Shown piece after piece: positions 10,833 through 20,041 of a stretch of 64,000 nt of DNA. The translations under genes were made by a program, and so were the position numbers. The stretch comes from Methanobacteriota archaeon (GTDB taxonomy: Archaea; Thermoplasmatota; Poseidoniia; Poseidoniales; Thalassarchaeaceae). The notes beneath the pieces are model-generated. The model worked only from the letters and a program-made list of their open reading frames with translations. It was not told the origin of the DNA and did no database searches. Within the stretch, counting starts at the first letter, position 1; every line of letters begins with the position of its first letter. The DNA is taken from the NCBI GenBank assembly GCA_002727275.1, contig PBWO01000019.1, forward strand, positions 24,183 through 88,182, written 5' to 3'.

Positions 10833-11063
10833 ATGAGACCACTTCGCAGTAGCATGGCCTCTAAGGAGAGAATTCCTAGAAGACCTCCGCCAGACTTTGA
10901 GGAATCTGAGGCAGGTCTGATGGGCGCGATATCCGAAGACGGTTTCCTCAATGTCGCATTGAACGACTCAAACCAATATGGCCCCCATTCGATGATTATG
11001 CTTCTCGGTATATTCGCTTCAATCACAGGAATCGTTTTGCTGCTGTTGATGGCTCTGACTTAA
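10833..11063 (+). CDS. Small hypothetical protein with C-terminal TM segment
   Basis: 76 aa ORF; C-terminal MIMLLGIFASITGIVLLLLMALT; converges on purB. Confidence 0.55.
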   Translation: MRPLRSSMASKERIPRRPPPDFEESEAGLMGAISEDGFLNVALNDSNQYGPHSMIMLLGIFASITGIVLLLLMALT

Positions 11064-12409
11064 CCAATCATAGAACTGGCTCTAGCAACAGCTTCGTCCA
11101 CGATTCTACCACTGTGGCCTATATGTCCATCAGGAATGAATAATTCTGCCAATTCAGTCTCATTGAATACTGAAGAAACAGTTTCATGATCTGAGCAAGC
11201 AGCATGCAAACCATTGCCATCTGAGATTGCCTGCATGGATGCTGAACGCAGAATCTCATGGGCATCTTCTCTGGAAACACCCTTGTCCACTAGGGCCAGC
11301 ATGACTTTTTCAGCCATGACCATGCCATTTTGAGATTCAATATTCTCGCGCATTCTCTCGGCATCTACAGACAGATTGCGCATGACTCGATCGGTTTTCA
11401 TCATGATATCATCGAGCAAAACCATGGAATGCGAGAGCGTGAACCGCTCTGCAGATGAGTTCGCTAGGTCTCTCTCATGCCACAGTAGGGCATTTTCATA
11501 TGACGGGACAATCATTGAGCGCACGATTCTAGCTAATCCACATGCGTTCTCTGCAGTTATCGGATTGCGCTTATGAGCCATAGTGGAAGATCCAACCTGC
11601 TTCTTGCTGTCGAACGCTTCTGCAACTTCAGCAATTTCACTCCTCTGTAGATTTCGAACCTCTTGCAATATCTTCTCGACGGTTGTGGCAACATTCGCCA
11701 TCCAGCCGACCCACTCGATGTAACGATCTCTTCCGACGACTTGAGTGGTCGCAACAGGAGTGCCAAGCCCCAGTTCTTGCATTATCAAACTCTGTAACTC
11801 AAAAGCATTCTCGCCTTGAGCCGCCCCTGTACCAACAGCCCCCATGAACTTGCCAGTAGTGGCACGGGCTTCTAGTTCTGACAACCTCTCATAATGGCGA
11901 GCGAACTCGTCTACCCAAACAGCGACTTTCAGGCCGAAAGTAATCGGCACTGCAGCCTGTCCGTGAGTGCGCCCCAGCATTACAGTGTCACGCTCTCTCT
12001 TCGCAATTTCACATAGTGTGGAAATCAATCGATTCAGGACCTCTCTTTGCAATATTATACTGTCTTTGATTTGCAGTGCAACTGCGGAATCGACTATATC
12101 GTTACTCGTCGCACCCAGATGTATGCACCATCCGGCTTCTCCGGCAACCTCTGTCATTGCTTTGGTCAGTGCCATGATATCGTGCTTTGTCTCAGCCTCA
12201 ATCTCATCTACCCTGTCTGCTGTGACTATGCCCGGATCGGAAATATCAGCAATTATATCGTAATCCTCAACACTAACTCTGCCAAGTTGGCAATGAGCCC
12301 AAACAAGGGCCCTTTCGACTTCCAATTGGCGGCTGTGCCGACCCTCTCTGGACCAGATGTGTTTTGCCTCGTCGCGTCCGTATCTGTAGTCAAGAGGCGA
12401 TATTGTCAC
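11060..12409 (-). CDS. purB: Adenylosuccinate lyase
   Basis: Fumarase/ASL signature GSSTMAHKRNPITAENACGLAR; LDYRYGRDE start; GTG start. Confidence 0.95.
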   Translation of the reverse strand: MTISPLDYRYGRDEAKHIWSREGRHSRQLEVERALVWAHCQLGRVSVEDYDIIADISDPGIVTADRVDEIEAETKHDIMALTKAMTEVAGEAGWCIHLGATSNDIVDSAVALQIKDSIILQREVLNRLISTLCEIAKRERDTVMLGRTHGQAAVPITFGLKVAVWVDEFARHYERLSELEARATTGKFMGAVGTGAAQGENAFELQSLIMQELGLGTPVATTQVVGRDRYIEWVGWMANVATTVEKILQEVRNLQRSEIAEVAEAFDSKKQVGSSTMAHKRNPITAENACGLARIVRSMIVPSYENALLWHERDLANSSAERFTLSHSMVLLDDIMMKTDRVMRNLSVDAERMRENIESQNGMVMAEKVMLALVDKGVSREDAHEILRSASMQAISDGNGLHAACSDHETVSSVFNETELAELFIPDGHIGHSGRIVDEAVARASSMIG

Positions 12410-12586
12410 GGCCTTCCCCGTGGTTTGCGGACCCTAGACCCCTGTTTGAGTCTAGCGCATGTTCGCTAGTCTGGCTTCTTGTATAATCAAAGTACCCCTG
12501 ACCCCTTTCCACAGGCTCTCAGTACTGCATTCTATGTTCCCATTCATGCATGGTGAAGAAAGCACTACAGTCTCAAACTCTCCTCC

Positions 12587-13207
12587 CTATCCGTCTATGT
12601 TGAATCTGTGTCTTTGCGACAGTGCATCTAGTCTTATCAGAGACTTTTCATCTAGTATTTCCCCCAACCACTCTTCTCCTAATCCATCAGCAGATACTGA
12701 TACGAACATCACTTCGAAACCGTGCTCTATTAGTGCATGCATATGAGAGACAGGGTCATGATGCCAAAGTGGGCTGTATGAGATGATCCCTAGGCGTTCA
12801 CACATCCTATCTATCCTAGTCTTCTGGTAGTCTGATCGTAAAGCACCTACTACCAATGCATCCACATCCAATTCACCTTCATGAAGAACTAGATCCTTTG
12901 GCCGAACCCAGCCATCAGGCCACATCTCTTCGAAGTTTGATGCCGAGTTAGCATTCCCAGATAGTGCGAATTCAAGATCTGAGATTTCGAACTCTTCCTC
13001 CCCATCACTCAATAACGGCAACCATGGAACTTCCATTGCTGCACTTTGCAGAGCGGCTATGGCGACACCTTGCGTCTGAAACATCATTGAATCATCTGAC
13101 TTGATGCCGACCGATACTATGCATTTGACATCCCATCCTCGCATCTTGGCCCACCAAGAACAGTATGAGGAATCCTTGCCTGCAGATGCCAATACGGCGA
13201 CTTTCAC
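12587..13207 (-). CDS. Diphthine-ammonia ligase-like ATP pyrophosphatase (Dph6 family)
   Basis: ASAGKDSSYCSWWA PP-loop; VVGALRSDYQKTRIDRMCERLGIISYSPLW motif of Dph6/MJ0570 family. Confidence 0.85.
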   Translation of the reverse strand: MKVAVLASAGKDSSYCSWWAKMRGWDVKCIVSVGIKSDDSMMFQTQGVAIAALQSAAMEVPWLPLLSDGEEEFEISDLEFALSGNANSASNFEEMWPDGWVRPKDLVLHEGELDVDALVVGALRSDYQKTRIDRMCERLGIISYSPLWHHDPVSHMHALIEHGFEVMFVSVSADGLGEEWLGEILDEKSLIRLDALSQRHRFNIDG

Positions 13208-13304
13208 GCTTCTCCGAGTCGGGACACATCAATGAATGACGCGATTAACTAGACTGGTTTCGACCAAGATTGATAAGAGTGCGTATAGGCAACGACATGA
13301 TATC

Positions 13305-14015
13305 ATGCAGCCAAGCGGACGAGGATATGACCATGGAGTTTCGACCTTTTCACCTGATGGTAGACTGTATCAGGTGGAGTATGCCCGCGAATCTGTCAAG
13401 CGTGGAACGACCACTGTCGGTCTGAAGTATAAGGATGGAGTGGTTCTGATTGTCGATAAGAGAATCTCTAGCAAACTGGTGATTGCAGACTCAATCGAGA
13501 AGATGTATCAGATAGATGATCACATTGGAATTACCACTTCTGGGCTGGTTGCAGACGCAAGACAGTTGGTCGATAGGGCTAGAGTTCAGTGTCAAATTAA
13601 CAAGATGACTTACGGCGACGCCATTGGAGTAACTTCACTCGTCAAGAAGATGTGCGACCATCTACAATCATTCACCCAGTATGGCGGAGCTAGGCCTTTC
13701 GGTACTGCATTGCTGATTGCTGGCCTTGACAATGATGGAATCCATCTTTTTGAGACAGACCCCTCGGGGGCTTACCAATCATATCAGGCTGGAGCAATCG
13801 GTAGAGGCAAATCTACCGTGATGGACTACTTTGAGGCCAAATGGAAGGACAATATGACGCAAAACGCTGCTATTAAATTGGGACTAGAGGCTCTCAGGGA
13901 GTCAATGGACGATGATTTGAATTCCGATACGGTAGAAATCGCTGTCGTAGACACCGACGGCTATCGAAAGATGGCCCATGAGGATGCTCTCAAACACCTT
14001 GAGAAGATTTCCTGA
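13305..14015 (+). CDS. psmA: Proteasome subunit alpha
   Basis: GYDHGVSTFSPDGRLYQVEYARE alpha-subunit signature; start refined to MQPSGRGYD at 13305. Confidence 0.96.
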   Translation: MQPSGRGYDHGVSTFSPDGRLYQVEYARESVKRGTTTVGLKYKDGVVLIVDKRISSKLVIADSIEKMYQIDDHIGITTSGLVADARQLVDRARVQCQINKMTYGDAIGVTSLVKKMCDHLQSFTQYGGARPFGTALLIAGLDNDGIHLFETDPSGAYQSYQAGAIGRGKSTVMDYFEAKWKDNMTQNAAIKLGLEALRESMDDDLNSDTVEIAVVDTDGYRKMAHEDALKHLEKIS

Positions 14016-14055
14016 GCATCCATGCCTCTAAGTCAGCCTTCGCTCTGGATGTACC

Positions 14056-14745
14056 ATGGTGAGCCTAGACGATGCTGTTACAGCCCGTCTTGAGAGGGGT
14101 GGCGCCAGATACGAGATTCTGGTTGACCCAGAACTTGTTCAAATCTGGAAGGATGATCCGGAATCAGTTGAATTGAGTGACCTACTCGCGGCAGAGGAGA
14201 TATGGTCTGACGCCAAGTCCGGTGACAGACCCACATCCGAGGCTCTTGAAGGGGCCTTTGGTACCACAGATCTGGCAGCATGTGTAGAACGAATTCTCAA
14301 TCAAGGTTCTATTCAGTTGACAACTGCGCAGAGGAAGCAGATGGTCGAAGAAAAGACGAAGCAAATTATCAATGAAATATCACTGACTGCCACCGATCCC
14401 AAGACCCGTCTCCCCCACCCTCAAACCAGAATTGAAAACGCCTTGGCTGAGGCCCGTTTCAAGGCCGATCCATTCCTTTCCGTAGACCGCCAAGTTCAGG
14501 ATGCTGTTAGTATCTTGAAGCCTATCATTCCACTCCAATTCATCACTGTGAAACTTGCATTCAAAATTCCAGGCAAGGATTACGGTGGAGTAATGCAATT
14601 ACTCCGAGACTCGATGCAGAGGGAACAATGGCTCGATGACGGGTCTTGGGCTTGCGTAGTAGAAGTGCCTGGAGGAATGAGAAACGAGATAATAAGCAGA
14701 GTCGCAAATCGTTCTTCGGGTGTAGAGGTAAAGGAACTCGACTGA
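14056..14745 (+). CDS. SBDS-family ribosome maturation factor
   Basis: RGGARYEILVDPELV ... LDDGSWACVVEVPGGMRNEI; located in exosome superoperon. Confidence 0.92.
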   Translation: MVSLDDAVTARLERGGARYEILVDPELVQIWKDDPESVELSDLLAAEEIWSDAKSGDRPTSEALEGAFGTTDLAACVERILNQGSIQLTTAQRKQMVEEKTKQIINEISLTATDPKTRLPHPQTRIENALAEARFKADPFLSVDRQVQDAVSILKPIIPLQFITVKLAFKIPGKDYGGVMQLLRDSMQREQWLDDGSWACVVEVPGGMRNEIISRVANRSSGVEVKELD

Positions 14746-14808
14746 ATTGCACCGTAGGTGCATACATCAACGGTTATGAAGGAGGGGCGGGTCGCGCGGC
14801 CCGATAAC

Positions 14809-15480
14809 ATGAGTGTTAGCGATACAGCGGACGGTCCGCGTAATGGTAGACGAGCATCCCCCCTCGTCACCCCCGGGGAGGATCTCGGGAAATCAGAGGG
14901 AAGAGAAGCCGGCCATGGCGTCCTAGTGATGGATGGCCGCTTAACAGCGACCAAGCACGGCAGAATTAACGAAAAAGGCAACGAGGTTTCTATTCAACCT
15001 CTAAGGACAGCATACATCCCAAGGCCAGGTGATCTTGTGATAGGCTATGTTGAAGGATGTACCAACAACATCTGGTTTGTCGACATAGGAGCTCCATTCA
15101 ATGCCATTCTTCCAATGAGTCTTGGTCCAGGAAACACCTCTTTCGGTGGGACCAGACAGGTCATAGACATCGGTGAGGCAATACTTTGCAGAATTCAAGA
15201 GGTCGAAGAGACCCATTCAAGCGTAGTTACGATTAAGGGACTCGGACTAAGAAAAATCAGATCAGGTACAATCGAGGACGTAGAGCCTCATCTACTAGGA
15301 CTTCTAATTGGTAAGAAAGGCAATTCTTTGAGGGATTTGAAGAATGAGTCTGATTGCAGGATAGTGGTCTGTGATAATGGTAGAATTTGGGTCGATGGAG
15401 AATTTGAGGGGGTAGTCTCTGTGAAGACTAAACTCAAAGAAATGACTCTTGAATCAAAGGCTGTTGGGGGTGTTGCTTGA
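14809..15480 (+). CDS. rrp4: Exosome complex RNA-binding protein Rrp4
   Basis: TPGEDLG...YIPRPGDLVIGYVEG S1 domain, KH-like LLIGKKGNSLRDLKNESDCRIVV; start inferred at MSVSDTADG. Confidence 0.92.
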   Translation: MSVSDTADGPRNGRRASPLVTPGEDLGKSEGREAGHGVLVMDGRLTATKHGRINEKGNEVSIQPLRTAYIPRPGDLVIGYVEGCTNNIWFVDIGAPFNAILPMSLGPGNTSFGGTRQVIDIGEAILCRIQEVEETHSSVVTIKGLGLRKIRSGTIEDVEPHLLGLLIGKKGNSLRDLKNESDCRIVVCDNGRIWVDGEFEGVVSVKTKLKEMTLESKAVGGVA

Positions 15481-16196
15481 TGGGAGGATACGGTGACATC
15501 CAGATGATCGATGAGAATGGAATCAGGATGGACGGTCGTAAGGCCGGAGATCTCAGGCCCATTGAGATTGAGACTGGAGTAATCCCGGTTGCAGATGGCT
15601 CAGCCAGAGTCATCTGGGGCAACAATCACGCGGTCGCAGCCATTTATGGTCCAATGGAAGCTCATCCGAGAAAGATACAGCGCCAAGATCGAGCGGTTCT
15701 AGATGTGCGATACAATATGGCACCATTCTCAACCAGTGACCGGATTCGTCCTGGTTTTAACCGACGTAGTCGAGAGATTAGCAAGGTAACTGCTGAGGCC
15801 CTTGAGAGTGTGGTACTAGTTGAGATGTATCCTCGCTCGAAGATCCGCGTTGAGATTGAAATTCTAGCAGCCGAGGCCGGAACTCGATGCGTTGGCATCA
15901 CTGCAGCATCGGTTGCTCTAGCTCATGCAGGAATCCCAATGACAGACATGGTCGTTTCTGTGGCTTCTGGTAAGATCAACGATGTAGTGGTTTGTGACCT
16001 AAACAAAGAGGAGGATAACTACGGTGAAGCCGACTTGCCTATGGGGATACTCCCCAACTCAGGAGAACTAGTCTTCTTGCAGATGGACGGCGATCTTTCC
16101 CAAGATGAATTCCAGAAGGCCTGGGACTACAACATGGACGCTGCTCAAGGTATTCATGAGATAATGGTCGACGCTCTCAAAGGGGGTGAATCCTGA
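15477..16196 (+). CDS. rrp41: Exosome complex exonuclease Rrp41
   Basis: RMDGRKAGDLRPIEIETGVIPVADGSARV RNase PH domain, 4-nt overlap with rrp4. Confidence 0.95.
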   Translation: MMGGYGDIQMIDENGIRMDGRKAGDLRPIEIETGVIPVADGSARVIWGNNHAVAAIYGPMEAHPRKIQRQDRAVLDVRYNMAPFSTSDRIRPGFNRRSREISKVTAEALESVVLVEMYPRSKIRVEIEILAAEAGTRCVGITAASVALAHAGIPMTDMVVSVASGKINDVVVCDLNKEEDNYGEADLPMGILPNSGELVFLQMDGDLSQDEFQKAWDYNMDAAQGIHEIMVDALKGGES

Positions 16197-16981
16197 TGGC
16201 TATTCCACTAGTACCACAATTGCTTCGCGCCCATCTAGCAGAACTAGCTGAGCAGAATCATAGGATGGATGGCCGAGGACAATGGGAATCTCGAGAAATC
16301 GAACTTCAGACAAACGTCTTGCCCAACGCTGAAGGTTCTGCGATGGTCACAATGGGGGATACCATCGTATACGCCGGAGTTAAATTCCAGATTATGACAC
16401 CTTATCCAGATAGGCCCAACCAAGGCGGATTGATGTGCAGCGCTGAAGTCAGGCCCGTAGCCGGCCGTAATTGGGAGGCAGGCCCCCCAAGTCCTGAATC
16501 AATTGAGCTGGGAAGAGTTGTGGATAGGGGAATTAGGGAGTCCGGATGTATAGATGTGGACGGCCTCTGCATCATCCCGGGTGAGAAGGCATGGCAAGTT
16601 ATTCTTGACTTGTTTGCCGTTTCTGATGATGGTAATTTATTCGACGCCTTTGCCCTAGCGGGTATTGCGGCTCTGAGGACTGCAATCGTTCCTGAAGTTA
16701 AGTTTGAAGTAAGTGATTCGGACAGGCCCCTACCTATTTCTAAGACTCCAATAATGTGCTCTTATCACAAGGTCGGAGGTCGATTTGTCTACGATGCCGA
16801 CGGTAAGGAAGAACTTGGAGGAGATGAGAGAATCCACATTACTTTGGGTGATGATGACAATGTCCATTCACTTCAGAAGGGTCTAAAGGGAATCTTCACG
16901 GCGAACGAATTCGCTGAAATCATGGAGCATGCTAAGTCCAGATGCGGTGAACTCAGAGATTTGGTGCACGGAGGAGAGTAG
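16196..16981 (+). CDS. rrp42: Exosome complex component Rrp42
   Basis: RMDGRGQWESREIELQTNVLPNAEGSAMVTMGDT RNase PH-like, adjacent to rrp41. Confidence 0.95.
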   Translation: MAIPLVPQLLRAHLAELAEQNHRMDGRGQWESREIELQTNVLPNAEGSAMVTMGDTIVYAGVKFQIMTPYPDRPNQGGLMCSAEVRPVAGRNWEAGPPSPESIELGRVVDRGIRESGCIDVDGLCIIPGEKAWQVILDLFAVSDDGNLFDAFALAGIAALRTAIVPEVKFEVSDSDRPLPISKTPIMCSYHKVGGRFVYDADGKEELGGDERIHITLGDDDNVHSLQKGLKGIFTANEFAEIMEHAKSRCGELRDLVHGGE

Positions 16982-17347
16982 ATGGCAGAGAGAACTCAGA
17001 AGTCCGGTGCCACTGCTCGATTCGGCTCTCGCTATGGAGTGAGTGTGAGGCGTAGGGCCGGTGCAGTGCTGAAGAAGAAGTCACGTCACTACACATGCCC
17101 ATCTTGCAATTACCAGAAGGTTCGTAGGAAGGCTGCTGGAATTTGGGAGTGTCGCAAGTGTGATCACACATTCACGGGAGGTGTATGGGAACCATTCACC
17201 AGAGCAACAGATTCCAATAACAGAATCATCCGCAGATCGATGGAAGGGGCAACTGCTACCGATATGGCAGTTATTGCTCAACAGGCAGCATTGGACTACG
17301 AGAGGAATCTGTCTGAGAGTGAGGCCGATGACTCAGAAGAAGAGTGA
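16982..17347 (+). CDS. rpl37ae: Large ribosomal subunit protein eL43 (L37Ae)
   Basis: FGSRYGVSVRRRAGAVLKKKSRHYTCPSCNYQKVRRKAAGIWECRKCDHTFTGG zinc ribbon. Confidence 0.95.
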   Translation: MAERTQKSGATARFGSRYGVSVRRRAGAVLKKKSRHYTCPSCNYQKVRRKAAGIWECRKCDHTFTGGVWEPFTRATDSNNRIIRRSMEGATATDMAVIAQQAALDYERNLSESEADDSEEE

Positions 17348-17567
17348 GTCAGCACGACTCAATCTACGCTTAAACCATACAAAAGCGGCAGCTCTAGCCG
17401 CCTCGTTAACTACAGAGGCGAGTTTCCAACTCACCGATAGCTCAACCTTGTTTGTAGGTGAGGTTGCCGACTCAATTGTTGACCTAAGAGCAAGGTGGAA
17501 TACACTGATGCGTGGGTTAATTGCATCGGAACATGTCCTAGGCCTTGGAGGAGAAGTCAATGAGTGA
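17328..17567 (+). CDS. pcc1: KEOPS subunit Pcc1-like
   Basis: MTQKKSESARLNLRLNHTKAAALAASLTTEASF...VADSIVDLRARWNTLMRGL; superoperon position between L37Ae and prefoldin; in-frame start at 17328 of ORF 17160-17567. Confidence 0.8.
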   Translation: MTQKKSESARLNLRLNHTKAAALAASLTTEASFQLTDSSTLFVGEVADSIVDLRARWNTLMRGLIASEHVLGLGGEVNE

Positions 17568-17883
17568 TTCCGAAGTTGCTGCTCAGGAGCTTCAAACGGT
17601 CGCTCAGGAGCTTCAGATGGTACGCTCCCAAATGCAGGCACTATCATCTCAAATATCTGAGATTTCAATCACATTGGAGTCTCTTGATTCTCAAGACCCT
17701 GACAGACCTGTTTACAGAGCGGTTGGAAATCTGTTACTGGAGGTCTCTGATAGGGATGCTCTGAGGTCCGAGTTGGATCAGTCTAGAATTGCTTTTCTAG
17801 AACATTCATCCATGTTGGAAGAGAGGGAAACCAATCTTGTTTCTCAATATGAAGAACTAGTAAAGTCCTTTGAGAGCCGGTGA
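17560..17883 (+). CDS. pfdB: Prefoldin beta subunit
   Basis: Coiled-coil ... PVYRAVGNLLLEVSDRDALRSEL..., classic beta-prefoldin core. Confidence 0.85.
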   Translation: MSDSEVAAQELQTVAQELQMVRSQMQALSSQISEISITLESLDSQDPDRPVYRAVGNLLLEVSDRDALRSELDQSRIAFLEHSSMLEERETNLVSQYEELVKSFESR

Positions 17884-18712
17884 GGACATGGGAGATTCGG
17901 AATCTTCGCCCCTTATGTCCGAGTTTCAAAATCTAATGATTCAGGTCAGGCAAGGGGGGACAGCAGAGTTCGCTGTGAAATCTAATGATATTCTTCTCCG
18001 CTCAAGAACTGGTGAAGGAAAAGATCCTGAAGTGGAGGCACTGATTAGGATGGAAAGGGTGTTATTTGGCATCGGCGACGAAGAAAAAATTGGTCCAGAG
18101 TTGAAGTGGTGTATGGATAGACTAAATGCGATTAGTCCCGGATCTATTAATCACGGCGTCTCAATTCTAAACATGGCTGCTTGGCATCGAAACAAGGGAG
18201 AGACGATGATGGCATTAGCAACGCATTCAGCCATATCGCCATCAAGTGGCCATCCCAAACAACTTCTTGGGCTATCTCGTCTTGAAGTGGGCAGGATGCT
18301 AGCATCTCTGGATGATTTGTCTTCAGCAATGAGGCATCTGTGGGCTGCAAGAGGATATCTGTCCGACTCAGAAATGATACCGGAGACACTAGCGGCATCA
18401 CTGGAATGGCTTGACATCGCTCTTGATGAAGTAAACGATGTCTCGCCTAGGATGCAACATAGAATCGAGAATTCCAAGCCTCGAAATGAGCCCGGAACAA
18501 CCTGGATTCCTGCCAATTCGCAAGATGTCAGGGAGGTTGTGGACATGCTACTACCAGTTCTTCTAGCTGATGTCAGCGGAACCGATAGAGCAGACTTAGG
18601 CCTTGTAATTGATGCAGCCGAAATGCTAAATGAGGAAGGGTGGATTGTCAGCCTTGAAGAGAGGATTGAGGATATTCAGGATCCTAGACTTCTAGAATTA
18701 CTCCAATCATGA
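17870..18712 (+). CDS. Hypothetical helical (TPR-like) protein
   Basis: 280 aa ORF overlapping pfdB; no recognised domain, helical repeat look. Confidence 0.7.
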   Translation: MRAGEDMGDSESSPLMSEFQNLMIQVRQGGTAEFAVKSNDILLRSRTGEGKDPEVEALIRMERVLFGIGDEEKIGPELKWCMDRLNAISPGSINHGVSILNMAAWHRNKGETMMALATHSAISPSSGHPKQLLGLSRLEVGRMLASLDDLSSAMRHLWAARGYLSDSEMIPETLAASLEWLDIALDEVNDVSPRMQHRIENSKPRNEPGTTWIPANSQDVREVVDMLLPVLLADVSGTDRADLGLVIDAAEMLNEEGWIVSLEERIEDIQDPRLLELLQS

Positions 18713-19071
18713 GATATGATTGACTGGATTTCTTCTGCCCCCCATCCAAGGTTATCTGGGACATCGATGCACCAGCCCACTTCATCGATGTTAGAATCTA
18801 CCGAGCCCCAAGACAAAGGCCCGGGCTCTTCCTCGACTTGTACCCAAACAACATGTCCGCCTACTACCAATGTGGAATCGACAGCTACGGCGGTTCCCAA
18901 TAGGCCAGTCTCCTCGAATAACTCCCGTAACGCAGCTTGCTCAATCTCTTCTTCCTTACCTATTGTACCTCCGGGCAACTCCCATCCTCTTTCAGAATGT
19001 AGGACCATCACCCAGCATATATCTGGTGAATTCTTTGATGTGGTCCAAGCCAAAACAAACTCTTCTTTCAT
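18676..19071 (-). CDS. NUDIX hydrolase
   Basis: Nudix box GGTIGKEEEIEQAALRELFEETG. Confidence 0.9.
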   Translation of the reverse strand: MKEEFVLAWTTSKNSPDICWVMVLHSERGWELPGGTIGKEEEIEQAALRELFEETGLLGTAVAVDSTLVVGGHVVWVQVEEEPGPLSWGSVDSNIDEVGWCIDVPDNLGWGAEEIQSIISHDWSNSRSLGS

Positions 19072-19946
19072 AACATACTCCGGATTTCTTCGACTTTTTC
19101 GATTGCCCCTTCAATTCCTTCTGCTGCCATCCTCCTTGCTAGGAAGAATGCTTCAGTCAACCTTTCTTCTCTCAATAAGACATCAACTTCATTCAAGGGA
19201 AGGACTCCTTCATCTTCTGCATGTGTTTCTTGAACAGAAGAAATGGGATGGCCTGCGAGAGACTGCATTCTACTCAAGAACTCGACTCTAGAGTCAATTG
19301 CAGGAGTATTCCAGGATGCCGAAGTATTGTCATCCATCTTGGATTCCATACGTTCGATGAATCGGTCTCTAGCGGGAATCTCTGGAAAGTGCAGTTGTGC
19401 TTGATCGTAGCACATCCATGCATTGTCAAACTCCCCTCTTCTCTCATGCATCCGGCCTAATTCTCCCCAAGTCTCGTGATTGTTCGGCCTATGGGCCAGA
19501 ACCAATTTTGATAGTTCCAAAAACTCATCCTCGTAACCCGAGTCTCTCAAACGCTCCAATCTTCGTGAAAATAGGACATTTGCTCGAATATCTCTCAAAT
19601 CAAGAATCCTCAATCTACTGCAAAATCCATCAACACCGCCATCAGAACCATTGGTAATTTCCCACCATGCATCTGGATCTAGAGGATCTGCTCCTAGACT
19701 AGCCTCAAGTATCTCAGAACCCATCTCACTCATGTCAACTCCTTCCAATTGGTTCAATGAATCCGGGTCTCTACCTAGTACAGAAAATAACTCGACAAGT
19801 ACGGCTCTAATTCCAGAATCATCACCTGCCAACAACTTAGTTTCAACCAGTACCCTCCAGTTATCGGGATGAGTAAAGTCGTGGAGAACAGCTTGCCTAG
19901 CACTTTGTTCCGCCCAACCAATGTAATCCGAATCATTTTGCGACAT
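19068..19946 (-). CDS. TPR-repeat protein
   Basis: HRPNNHETWGELGRMHERRGEFDNAWMCYDQAQLHFPEIPA TPR; start inferred at MSQNDSDYIGW. Confidence 0.75.
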   Translation of the reverse strand: MSQNDSDYIGWAEQSARQAVLHDFTHPDNWRVLVETKLLAGDDSGIRAVLVELFSVLGRDPDSLNQLEGVDMSEMGSEILEASLGADPLDPDAWWEITNGSDGGVDGFCSRLRILDLRDIRANVLFSRRLERLRDSGYEDEFLELSKLVLAHRPNNHETWGELGRMHERRGEFDNAWMCYDQAQLHFPEIPARDRFIERMESKMDDNTSASWNTPAIDSRVEFLSRMQSLAGHPISSVQETHAEDEGVLPLNEVDVLLREERLTEAFFLARRMAAEGIEGAIEKVEEIRSML

Positions 19947-20041
19947 ATTGAGAAATTTTTGGGCCTGACTACGGTGTCTATTACCTAGGCTTCGCCGCGG
20001 GTGTTGCAGGCTCGCGCCGATGTCAGTTGCCATCTAAAACC

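Noticed and set aside
12047-12746. ORFs 12047-12469 and 12459-12746 on the plus strand
   Set aside because: Antisense to purB or to the Dph6-like gene; no family resemblance; shadow ORFs of well-supported genes.
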